From NCBI GenBank assembly GCA_964416195.1, contig CAYQDB010000045.1, positions 1 through 12,636 on the forward strand: DNA of 12,636 bases, read 5' to 3'. How positions within the stretch are numbered: position 1 is the first letter of the stretch; each line of letters begins with the position of its first letter. The position numbers were made by a program, and so were the translations under genes. Below the pieces are notes generated by a model. That model was not told the DNA's origin, made no database searches, and saw nothing but the letters and a program-made list of their open reading frames with translations. The DNA comes from CAYQDB01 sp964416195. GTDB lineage: Bacteria; Zixibacteria; MSB-5A5; GN15; FEB-12. Positions 1-6,014 of this stretch are shown in pieces.

Positions 1-2
1 TT

Positions 3-79
<77 letters not shown>

Positions 80-91
80 AGTCAAGACACC

Positions 92-119
92 AATATAGCT
101 CTCACTCAATCCTTGTCAA
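92..119 (-). promoter_or_regulatory. Sigma70-like promoter of the initiator tRNA
   Basis: Reading the minus strand, a perfect -35 TTGACA (119-114) is followed after 16 bases by TATATT (97-92), five of six matches to TATAAT. Transcription would start around 85, a few bases before the tRNA 5' end at 79. The strength of the match fits a stable-RNA gene. Confidence 0.75.
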
Positions 120-176
120 GCCCTAACCGAATATAGAAAACCTAAACATCTAACCCGAAGTAAACCCGCGAAAAGG

Positions 177-207
177 AAAAAAAAGACCGCCTGACGATGG
201 CGGTCTT
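177..207 (-). terminator. Rho-independent terminator of the rplY operon
   Basis: A perfect 9-bp inverted repeat, AAGACCGCC (183-191) and GGCGGTCTT (199-207), encloses a 7-base loop. On the minus strand it is followed by eight T residues (184-177), partly shared with the stem, and more T-rich sequence. It lies about 28 bases after the rplY stop codon and separates that operon from the tRNA promoter. Confidence 0.92.
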
Positions 208-234
208 CATTAGAATGTATGACTTGTGATATAC

Positions 235-945
235 TTACTTCTTTCCTTCTTTCTTTCCTTCTTTCTTTCCCTCTTTCTTTTCTTCGGCCTCGGGCTCTTC
301 CCCTTCCGCAGCGGCTTCAGTTTCGGCACCTTCAGCTGCTTCCTCAGCCGCAACTTCTTCCTCTTTGACGACGGCAGCCTCAGCCTTTATCACCGTCGGT
401 GCGCTGATAACAACCACGGTGCGCCGCTCTTCCGAAAGAATCTGCGCTTTGGGGATTGACAGGTCACGCACGTGGACGGAATCACCAATCCCCAACTCCG
501 TCACATCAATTTCAATGTGCTCCGGGATATCTGAAGGAAGGCACGATATCTCCAGTTCACGCAGAGTGGTCTGCATAATACCACCGTCTGTCTTAACGCC
601 TCTGGCCATACCGATAAGGCGAATCGGAATCGAAAGATGGAGGGGCTTCTTCATCGAAACGGCGTGAAAGTCGAGATGAATGATCTTGCTGGTTACGGGA
701 TCACGCTGGATCTCTCGAATAATAACCCTATTAGACTTGCCGTCCACTTCCAAATTGATAATGGCCCCCCTGGAGGCAACAGACTTTGAGGCGGCGCGAA
801 AGTCACGTTCGCCCACTTCAACGGGAAGCGGTTCAATTTCCGGACCATAGATAACCGCCGGGATGCTTCCCTCCCTTCGGGTTCGACGGGCGGCACCTTT
901 GCCCACCGAGGGCCTGGTACTGGCAACAAGTGATATTTCTTTCAT
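235..945 (-). CDS. rplY: 50S ribosomal protein L25/general stress protein Ctc (long form)
   Basis: This is the 5S-rRNA-binding ribosomal protein of the L25/TL5/Ctc family, 236 residues. The N-terminal L25 domain (about 1-93) contains GSIPAVIYG, IIREIQRDPVT and IHLDFHAV, all family hallmarks. The C-terminal beta domain (about 95-180) includes PIRLIGMARGVK and LPSDIPEHIEIDVTELGIGDSVHV. Beyond residue 185 the protein is a low-complexity acidic Ala/Glu tail ending in three EGKK repeats, longer than Bacillus Ctc. A GGAGG sits upstream at 963-959, 13 bases before the ATG, which is a little far. The gene follows prs with a 55-base gap, the same neighbour order as prs-ctc in Bacillus, and a terminator follows directly. 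The L25 assignment is secure; the role of the tail is unknown. Confidence 0.95.
   Translation of the reverse strand: MKEISLVASTRPSVGKGAARRTRREGSIPAVIYGPEIEPLPVEVGERDFRAASKSVASRGAIINLEVDGKSNRVIIREIQRDPVTSKIIHLDFHAVSMKKPLHLSIPIRLIGMARGVKTDGGIMQTTLRELEISCLPSDIPEHIEIDVTELGIGDSVHVRDLSIPKAQILSEERRTVVVISAPTVIKAEAAVVKEEEVAAEEAAEGAETEAAAEGEEPEAEEKKEGKKEGKKEGKK
238..285 (-). repeat. 12-bp tandem repeat, homopyrimidine/homopurine tract in the 3' end of rplY
   Basis: The plus strand is pure C/T over 48 bases. A 12-base unit, CTTTCCTTCTTT, occurs at 241-252 and 253-264, again with one change at 265-276, and in part after that. It encodes the EGKK repeats of the L25 tail. Because the unit is a multiple of three, slippage would change the tail length without breaking the frame. 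Confidence 0.85.
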
Positions 946-1000
946 AGACTACGTATATCCTCCAATAAGTACCTTTTTTTTCGACACAAATACTACATCA

Positions 1001-1951
1001 TTAAGGAATGGTCTCAAACAGTGAAGAAACCGACTTCTCGTCAAAAATTCGCTTTATGGCTTCACCAATCAATTCCGAACAGCTCAGGATTTCGAACTTC
1101 TCCGGCAGACCGCGCGCCGTTTGGTCAATGGAATCGGTGATGATCATCCTTTTGATGGGCGCCTCTTTAATTCTCTCAACCGCCTTCCCCGAAAGAACAC
1201 CATGCGTACATCCAGCATACACATCGAGAGCGCCGCTCTCCTTAACAAAGTATGCCGCAGAACAAAGTGTCCCCGCAGTGTCAACCATGTCATCCCGGAT
1301 CAGCACGTTCTTGCCCCGCACATCACCGATGAGATTCATCACCTCCGACTCATTGGGCCGAGGCCGCCGTTTGTCAACAATTGCCAGGTCGGCCTCAAGA
1401 GCATTGGCGGTAGCGCGAGCCAGCTTAATCGAACCGACGTCAGGGGAAACAACACAAAGGTTCTCAAGCTGCATCTCGCGGAAGTAGCCATTGAAAAACG
1501 TGGACGAATACAGATGGTCGTGAGGAAGATCAAAAAAGCCTTGAATCTGACTGGCATGCAGGTCCATAGTAATAACTCTGTCGGCCCCGACAGTAGTTAT
1601 CAGATTCGCCACAAGCTTAGCGGTAATAGCTACACGTGGTCGGTCTTTGCGATCCTGCCTGGCATAACCATAATAGGGGATGACCGCCGTGATGCGCATC
1701 GCCGAGGCCCGCCGCGAAGCTTCAATCAGCATCAGCATCTCTATGAGGTTCTCAGCGGGGGGGTTCGTAGGTTGAATAATGAAGACGTCCGCCCCTCGAA
1801 TGTTGTCATTGATCTGGACAAATACCTCTCCATCGGAGAAGCAAGTCACTATGCAATCTGTTAGCTTCTCCCCTAAATAAGCAGCGATCTTTTCGGCCAG
1901 AGGCCGGTTAGAATTGCCTGTCACAATCCTGAGCTCTTCACGAACGATCAT
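1001..1951 (-). CDS. prs: Ribose-phosphate pyrophosphokinase (PRPP synthetase)
   Basis: Makes PRPP from ribose 5-phosphate and ATP in the cytoplasm, feeding purine, pyrimidine, NAD, histidine and tryptophan synthesis. At 316 residues it has the standard class I length. Visible motifs are FSDGE (38-42), the ATP-binding RQD (98-100), the metal-binding DLHASQIQGFF (from 130), KRRPRPNE of the catalytic flexible loop (194-201) and the PRPP loop DDMVDTAGT (220-228). The ATG at 1951 is preceded by AGGGG (1965-1961) at a 9-base distance. It lies 87 bases after the tRNA-Gln 3' end and 55 bases before rplY, so it probably shares a transcript with both. All catalytic motifs are intact. Confidence 0.97.
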   Translation of the reverse strand: MIVREELRIVTGNSNRPLAEKIAAYLGEKLTDCIVTCFSDGEVFVQINDNIRGADVFIIQPTNPPAENLIEMLMLIEASRRASAMRITAVIPYYGYARQDRKDRPRVAITAKLVANLITTVGADRVITMDLHASQIQGFFDLPHDHLYSSTFFNGYFREMQLENLCVVSPDVGSIKLARATANALEADLAIVDKRRPRPNESEVMNLIGDVRGKNVLIRDDMVDTAGTLCSAAYFVKESGALDVYAGCTHGVLSGKAVERIKEAPIKRMIITDSIDQTARGLPEKFEILSCSELIGEAIKRIFDEKSVSSLFETIP

Positions 1952-2038
1952 TTCCAGATACCCCTGTTATCAGCATCACCTAAAGCGTCTTTCAACTTCC
2001 TCTTGAATTGGTTGTCCACAGGTTCCTTTACCACACAG

Positions 2039-2113
2039 TGGCTGGGGCGCCAGGATTCGAACCTGGGAATGCCAGCTCCAAAGGCTGGTGTCTTACCACT
2101 TGACGACGCCCCA
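2039..2113 (-). tRNA. tRNA-Gln (UUG)
   Basis: This 75-nt tRNA reads on the minus strand from T1 (2113) to an encoded CCA (2041-2039). The acceptor stem TGGGGCG pairs with CGCCCCA and the discriminator is G73. The anticodon stem CCAGC/GCTGG holds the loop CTTTGGA, giving anticodon UUG. The T arm is CCAGG TTCGAAT CCTGG. The weak T1:A72 pair and G73 are glutamine identity features. It lies 15 bases after the spoVG stop codon, leaving no room for its own promoter outside the spoVG coding region, so it is probably cut from the ispE-spoVG-prs transcript. Confidence 0.96.
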
Positions 2114-2128
2114 GGTAATTCTCTACCA

Positions 2129-2401
2129 CTACACTAGACTGGTATGCTCCTTTAGCTCCGCCTCATAGGCTTCAAGAACCGTTTTCTCTATCAACCGCCT
2201 CATATCTCTGTTGACCGGATGGGCAACATCCTGATAAGAGCCATTTGGACGCTTGCGGCTGGGCATAGCAACGAAATAGCCGGCGTTACCCTGGATGATC
2301 TTCATCCCACGGATAACAAAGGCGTTGTCAAATGTCACGTTCGCAAAACCCTTGAGCCTTTCCTCATCTCGCAACGTTACCCGGACCTCGGTGATTTCCA
2401 C
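2129..2401 (-). CDS. spoVG: SpoVG family nucleic-acid-binding regulator
   Basis: A 90-residue protein of the SpoVG family, small site-specific RNA/DNA-binding proteins known as pleiotropic regulators in Bacillus, Staphylococcus, Listeria and Borrelia. The start MEITEVRVTL, the core TFDNAFVIRGMKIIQGNAGYFVAMPSRK and the following DVAHPVNRDMR match the family closely. The start codon is GTG at 2401, chosen because it gives the family's MEVTDVR-like N terminus and is preceded by GGAGG (2410-2406), although only 4 bases away. It lies 19 bases downstream of ispE and 15 bases upstream of tRNA-Gln. The targets in this organism cannot be told from the sequence. Confidence 0.93.
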   Translation of the reverse strand: MEITEVRVTLRDEERLKGFANVTFDNAFVIRGMKIIQGNAGYFVAMPSRKRPNGSYQDVAHPVNRDMRRLIEKTVLEAYEAELKEHTSLV

Positions 2402-2420
2402 GGTGCCTCCCTCTTCAAAA

Positions 2421-3311
2421 TCAATCCTCCCTCGCCAGGGATATTGGCACTACAGTGTTCACGTGCCAACCCCCCCGGCCGAGCAACTTACCGACCTCAG
2501 TTCTCGGGGTCTGCTTAAAGATTCCAAATATTGTCGGCCCGGACCCGGTCATCCGAGCCAACAACGCTCCATGTTTCAAAAGCCCGTCTTTGATCCTACC
2601 CAATTCCGGGAAGGATCGAAAACATGCTTCCTCAAAATCGTTACCCGAAAGACACAACGATCCAACGAGAGCCTCAACCGTCAGGCAATTTCTTAACTTA
2701 AACGGGGTCTTTGACTTTGTCAAGCCTCTTTTCAAAGCGGCGTAGCCGGCGGCAGTGGAAATGGGGATATTGGGCGTAACCAAAACAATCCGGTAATCGG
2801 TCGGAAAATCTGTGTCTTTGAGAACTTCACCGCGCCCTGACACCAGCGCCTGTCCTGATGAAAAGAAAAACGGCACATCGGATCCAAGTTCCAGAGCCAG
2901 CGCGGCCATTTGAGAATTGTTCAGTTCAAGATTGAACAGAAGATTACAGGCCAGAATGGTAGCAGCGCCATCGGAGGACCCACCGCCCAACCCGGCGGAA
3001 ATCGGTATTCGCTTTTCCAGTGTCACAGTCAGGCCGCTGTTGAGCTCAAATCGTTCATTCATCAGACGGTAGGCTCTTGCGACCAGGTTATTTTCCCCGA
3101 CCGTCAACTCGACGTCGGTCACGAGATTGATAGAAATGCCTGGCTCCGGTACCAGCGTGAAATGCAACCTGTCAAAGAGCGACACAGCTTGAAACAGTGA
3201 GTTGATGTTGTGATAGCCATCGGGCCGTTTGTTTAGCACTTCCAGAAAGAGGTTAACCTTGGCTGGCGCGTCTATCGTAATCTCGTTGCTATCTCTGTGC
3301 CTTACCAACAT
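2421..3311 (-). CDS. ispE: 4-diphosphocytidyl-2-C-methyl-D-erythritol kinase
   Basis: ATP-dependent kinase of the MEP pathway that phosphorylates CDP-methylerythritol on the way to isoprenoids, including the undecaprenyl carrier of cell-wall synthesis. It belongs to the GHMP kinase family. From this start it is 296 residues, with the N-terminal PAKVNLFL (lysine 18), DGYH (31-34), the glycine-rich ATP loop PISAGLGGGSSDGAAT (103-118), the catalytic aspartate in LGSDVPFF (Asp145) and motif 3 MTGSGPTIFGIF (254-265). The frame is also open to an ATG at 3344, giving 307 residues. I prefer 3311 because family members have few residues before PAK and because the upstream ATG abuts a palindromic repeat. 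Neither start has a good ribosome-binding site. spoVG follows after 19 bases. Confidence 0.94.
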   Translation of the reverse strand: MLVRHRDSNEITIDAPAKVNLFLEVLNKRPDGYHNINSLFQAVSLFDRLHFTLVPEPGISINLVTDVELTVGENNLVARAYRLMNERFELNSGLTVTLEKRIPISAGLGGGSSDGAATILACNLLFNLELNNSQMAALALELGSDVPFFFSSGQALVSGRGEVLKDTDFPTDYRIVLVTPNIPISTAAGYAALKRGLTKSKTPFKLRNCLTVEALVGSLCLSGNDFEEACFRSFPELGRIKDGLLKHGALLARMTGSGPTIFGIFKQTPRTEVGKLLGRGGWHVNTVVPISLARED

Positions 3312-3347
3312 GTGAATACCCGGCTTCCCATGATTGAAAAGCATCCT

Positions 3348-3394
3348 TGTAGGCCGGGTTCCGAGTCCGCCTTAAGAGGACGAGAAACCCGACA
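3348..3394 (+). repeat. Palindromic repeat in the ispE leader (copy 1 of family)
   Basis: Begins TGTAGGCCGGGTTCC and ends AAACCCGACA. The two arms pair at 12 of 16 positions around a 9-base loop. Its first 15 bases differ by one base over the shared part from the perfect hairpin at 11104-11131, so the two are related. It directly abuts the upstream possible ispE start codon and lies in the likely 5' leader of that gene. Confidence 0.65.
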
Positions 3395-3416
3395 TACGGT
3401 GCCGCGCTGTTAACAT

Positions 3417-3445
3417 ATAATAACCAATTTCGGCACAAATAAAAA
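3417..3445 (-). promoter_or_regulatory. Possible promoter of the ispE operon
   Basis: On the minus strand TATTAT (3422-3417) matches the -10 box at five of six positions. The hexamer 17 bases upstream, TTTTTA (3445-3440), is a poor -35. An inverted pair GTGCCG (3399-3404) and CGGCAC (3431-3436) flanks the -10 and could be an operator or chance. It is the best candidate in the 425-base gap upstream of ispE. Confidence 0.35.
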
Positions 3446-3464
3446 GCGCCTACCTGCTCACGAA

Positions 3465-3545
3465 TTGCCTCAGATTAAATGTTACCGAAGAATGATAGAA
3501 TCAAGGAGGGAAAAGATACGTTGCCTCATATTTGGTGTTACCGAA
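3465..3545. repeat. Diverged direct repeat with a 56-base period
   Basis: A 25-base unit starting TTGCCTCA and ending TGTTACCGAA occurs at 3465-3489 and 3521-3545, identical at 21 of 25 positions. A much weaker third echo starts with TTGCC at 3587. The period of 56 is not a multiple of three, so it is not an intact coding repeat. No gene is supported here. Confidence 0.6.
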
Positions 3546-3651
3546 AGGAGACACGAACATTGGTGGAGATTCGAGACGAGAATACTTTGCCGCGATCCGA
3601 CAACGCTACATTCAGACTTCGAGAGAGGAGAATGGGAATATCCTCCAGTCT

Positions 3652-3681
3652 TGTAGGGCAGTCCGCCTTTGGCGGATGACA
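3652..3681 (+). repeat. Palindromic repeat (copy 2 of family)
   Basis: Begins TGTAGGGCAGTCCGCC and ends GGCGGATGACA, with a 6-bp stem TCCGCC/GGCGGA closed by a TTT loop. It shares the TGTAGG, GTC and GACA positions with the other family members. Confidence 0.6.
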
Positions 3682-3690
3682 CCTGCCAAT

Positions 3691-3722
3691 TGTCGGTAGG
3701 AGTCGGGGACTTCTGCTCTACA
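3691..3722 (-). repeat. Palindromic repeat (copy 3 of family), inverted relative to copy 2
   Basis: On the minus strand it begins TGTAGAGCAGAAGTC and ends with CCGACA. Counting G:U wobble pairs, its arms form about ten of eleven pairs around a 3-base loop. Together with copy 2 it makes a 71-base unit (3652-3722) whose outer ends, TGTAGGGCAG and its inverted counterpart, match at 9 of 10 positions, like terminal inverted repeats. Confidence 0.55.
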
Positions 3723-3730
3723 GTGTCTTT

Positions 3731-3740
3731 TTGTAGGGCA
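3731..3740 (+). repeat. Truncated 5' end of the palindromic repeat
   Basis: The ten bases TTGTAGGGCA are identical to those at 3651-3660, exactly 80 bases away. No hairpin follows, so this looks like a broken copy just downstream of the EamA gene. Confidence 0.4.
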
Positions 3741-3769
3741 TATCAAGAGCCATTGAGATCAGAGTGCCT

Positions 3770-4669
3770 TCAGTCTGTCCTCACAGAACCGACATAGATG
3801 GCCACCAGCGTTACCAGCCCTCCCAGGAGCTGAACCAGTGTAAGGTATTCATGGAAAAATAGAACTCCCCAGAAAGTCGCCAAAACAGGCTGAAGCAACA
3901 GCGCCAATCCGCTGCGAGAGGCTTTTATCTTCGACAGAGAGCTGGAAATTGCCCACCATCCCAAGGCCTGGGCCACCAACGCCAGCCCCAACAGGAGAAT
4001 CAACGAGGTCAGATCGGGAGGCATAAAGGGATCGTCCTCAAGTATCCCGGCAGTGCCCAGAAACAGCGCGGAAAAGAATGAAATCCAGGCCATCAACGTA
4101 AGGAAGCTTCGCTTCCACTCCGAGTGCCCGCCGATCTTAACAACAATAATGTAATTGGCGTAGACAAGTCCGGTCAGGAGGCCATAGACAACACCCTCCA
4201 CGTAACGGGCAGAGAATTCGACAGAGCTTCCTAACCCGATCAAGAGCGTTACGCCCGCCATAGCACAGACAGCCGACACAAAGAACTTGAAAGTGAGCCG
4301 TTCCTTAAAGATGAAAAAGCTCAACACTGCGGTCCCGAATACCTGGGTGTTGGCCAGAATTGTAGCCATACCGACCCCGGCATAGAGTATCGAGCGGTGC
4401 CAGAAAAAAAGATCGAGAAAGAAAATGAACCCCGCTAGTACCGACCAGCACGTTAGCGAGACAGACAGCGTCAGGCGATCTTTTCTCAAAGCCGACCAGC
4501 CAAACAGAATAGCCGATCCGAATAGAGTCCTCCAGAAAGCGATAGCAGTAGGCCCCATTTTATCCATCCCCAGCAGCTTGACAAAAACACCGGCAAAGCT
4601 AATACAAACAGCGCCGGCGGAAAGTATCACCAGAGGGGGTACCCGGACATTGCTGCTTGAACGATCCAT
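3770..4669 (-). CDS. EamA/DMT superfamily permease
   Basis: An integral inner-membrane protein of 299 residues with about ten hydrophobic segments in two repeated halves (about 10-142 and 150-296), the usual layout of the EamA (DUF6) drug/metabolite transporters. The motif AFWRTLFGSAILF after the first helix and the second-half ending LLLQPVLATFWGVLFFHEYLTLVQLLGG are typical of the family. The substrate cannot be predicted. The ATG at 4669 is preceded in frame by a TTG; neither has a clear ribosome-binding site. It follows rodA by 124 bases on the same strand, so it may be read through from the elongasome operon or have a weak promoter of its own. Palindromic repeats lie just downstream. Confidence 0.85.
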   Translation of the reverse strand: MDRSSSNVRVPPLVILSAGAVCISFAGVFVKLLGMDKMGPTAIAFWRTLFGSAILFGWSALRKDRLTLSVSLTCWSVLAGFIFFLDLFFWHRSILYAGVGMATILANTQVFGTAVLSFFIFKERLTFKFFVSAVCAMAGVTLLIGLGSSVEFSARYVEGVVYGLLTGLVYANYIIVVKIGGHSEWKRSFLTLMAWISFFSALFLGTAGILEDDPFMPPDLTSLILLLGLALVAQALGWWAISSSLSKIKASRSGLALLLQPVLATFWGVLFFHEYLTLVQLLGGLVTLVAIYVGSVRTD

Positions 4670-4793
4670 CAAAGAGTAATGATCATCACAATGTTGTCAG
4701 AAAGCAACGACTTGGTGAAATGGACCGTAACACTGTCTGATCCTGAATGCATTTGTATTTGGTCCGCAGGAATCAGGCTCTTTCTACAGCCTG

Positions 4794-6014
4794 TCAGTAC
4801 TCTTGCCAGTGGTAACTGGCCGAAACAATCAAGCCAATCAGAGCCGAGCAGAGGACAAGTGATGTGCCGCCGTAGCTGACAAACGGCAGTGCCAGACCGG
4901 TCACTGGCATAAAGCCCAAGGTCATGCCGATGTTTACAAAAAATTGAAAGAGGAGAATAGCTACCGCCCCTATGACCACGTTGGAGGCGAAGTGCGAACG
5001 GCAACGGGTGGCGATTCGAACAGCTCGGTAGAAAATAAACGTAAACAACAGCAGAACCAGCATACCGCCCCACAGTCCTAATTCCTCTCCCAAAACTGAA
5101 AAAATAAAATCGGTATGTGCTTCGGGGAGGAAGTCCAACCGCGCCTGTGAACCATGCAGGAGTCCCTTGCCCCCAATGCCACCCGAACCGATGGCAATCT
5201 TTGACTGGATTATCTGGTAGCCGACACCGCGCGGGTCACATCCGGGATCAAGAAATGTTAAGATACGATCTTTCTGGTAATCGGCAAACCGGTTCCAGAT
5301 GAACGGCGTGATCATACCGAAACCAAGGTTGGCGACAACAGTAACGAACCCAAACAGGAAACCGGGCTTGAGAAGAAACAGAAACACGAGCAATACGGCA
5401 AAGTATATTGACCAGGAAAGCCAGTGGAAGGCAGCTACCAGGGACACCAAAGGCGAAAGGATAAGCAACAGATAGAATGGCGACAAGCCGCACCAGAGCC
5501 AAAGCGCAAACAGGACAACGAAAAAGACCAGCGAGGTGCCCAGGTCAGGCTGTTTCAAAATAAGCGCTATCGGTATCAATGCCACAACTGCGGAAAAGGC
5601 AAGGCGTCTTTTGGAAACTGGCGGCAATTTCGTGTAAGCGAAAAACCGTGACAGAGCCAACACCAGGGTCAGCTTGGTTATATCGGACGGAGTGAAGTTG
5701 ATCGGGCCGAAGGAAAACCATCGCAAGGCTCCCATGCGTGGCGTACCTAAAAATAAAACCAGAATCAGCAGGCCAACAGAGACTGCGTAGAGCAGGTAGG
5801 CAGAAAAATCAAACAGACGCAATGGCAAATGTATCACCAAGATGAAAACAGCGAGGACTATGGCCAGCCAAATGAGCTGGCGCTGGTAATAGGTCCGTTC
5901 GAAAGCCGACTGGGAATTGTGTTGGGCCGACATAATAAGCAGTATCCCTATCAGCGAGAGCAGCAACATAGCGCCAATCAGTTCCCAATCTAACTCACGG
6001 TAGTTGAGTGTCAT
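4794..6014 (-). CDS. rodA: Rod-shape-determining protein RodA (SEDS peptidoglycan glycosyltransferase)
   Basis: Polytopic SEDS-family glycosyltransferase that polymerises lipid II into glycan strands in the elongasome together with PBP2. From this start it has 406 residues and about ten membrane segments. Family motifs are FTPSDITKLTLVLALSRFF (107-125), LKQPDLGTSLVF (153-164), GKGLLHGSQARLDFLPEAHTDFIF (282-305, with Asp302 in the extracellular loop that holds the presumed catalytic aspartate) and LPFVSYGGTSLV (376-387). The frame is open upstream to 6146, but that stretch overlaps mrdA. The ATG at 6014 overlaps the mrdA stop as ATGA and has an AGAGGGGA ribosome-binding site, so the start is well supported and translation is probably coupled to mrdA. 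Confidence 0.96.
   Translation of the reverse strand: MTLNYRELDWELIGAMLLLSLIGILLIMSAQHNSQSAFERTYYQRQLIWLAIVLAVFILVIHLPLRLFDFSAYLLYAVSVGLLILVLFLGTPRMGALRWFSFGPINFTPSDITKLTLVLALSRFFAYTKLPPVSKRRLAFSAVVALIPIALILKQPDLGTSLVFFVVLFALWLWCGLSPFYLLLILSPLVSLVAAFHWLSWSIYFAVLLVFLFLLKPGFLFGFVTVVANLGFGMITPFIWNRFADYQKDRILTFLDPGCDPRGVGYQIIQSKIAIGSGGIGGKGLLHGSQARLDFLPEAHTDFIFSVLGEELGLWGGMLVLLLFTFIFYRAVRIATRCRSHFASNVVIGAVAILLFQFFVNIGMTLGFMPVTGLALPFVSYGGTSLVLCSALIGLIVSASYHWQEY

Noticed and set aside
1121..1864. A 247-codon plus-strand frame opposite prs
   Set aside because: It is antisense to an unmistakable prs with all catalytic motifs and has no family-like sequence.
1951..2038. Promoter for prs (TTGAAA with a downstream TGATAA)
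   Set aside because: The -10 match is poor and nothing else supports a separate start.
3465..3610. CRISPR-like array
   Set aside because: Only two diverged units with one 31-base interval and no cas genes in the window.
3465..3682. Small frames of 63-66 codons on both strands in the ispE-EamA spacer
   Set aside because: No ribosome-binding sites or recognisable domains; the region is explained by direct and palindromic repeats.
4774..4793. 6-bp hairpin right after the rodA stop as a terminator
   Set aside because: The stem CAGGCT/AGCCTG is short and no T-run follows on the minus strand, so transcription may continue into the EamA gene.
4669..5073. A 134-codon minus-strand frame overlapping the 3' end of rodA
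   Set aside because: It lies mostly inside rodA in another frame, shows no recognisable domain, and rodA is certain there.
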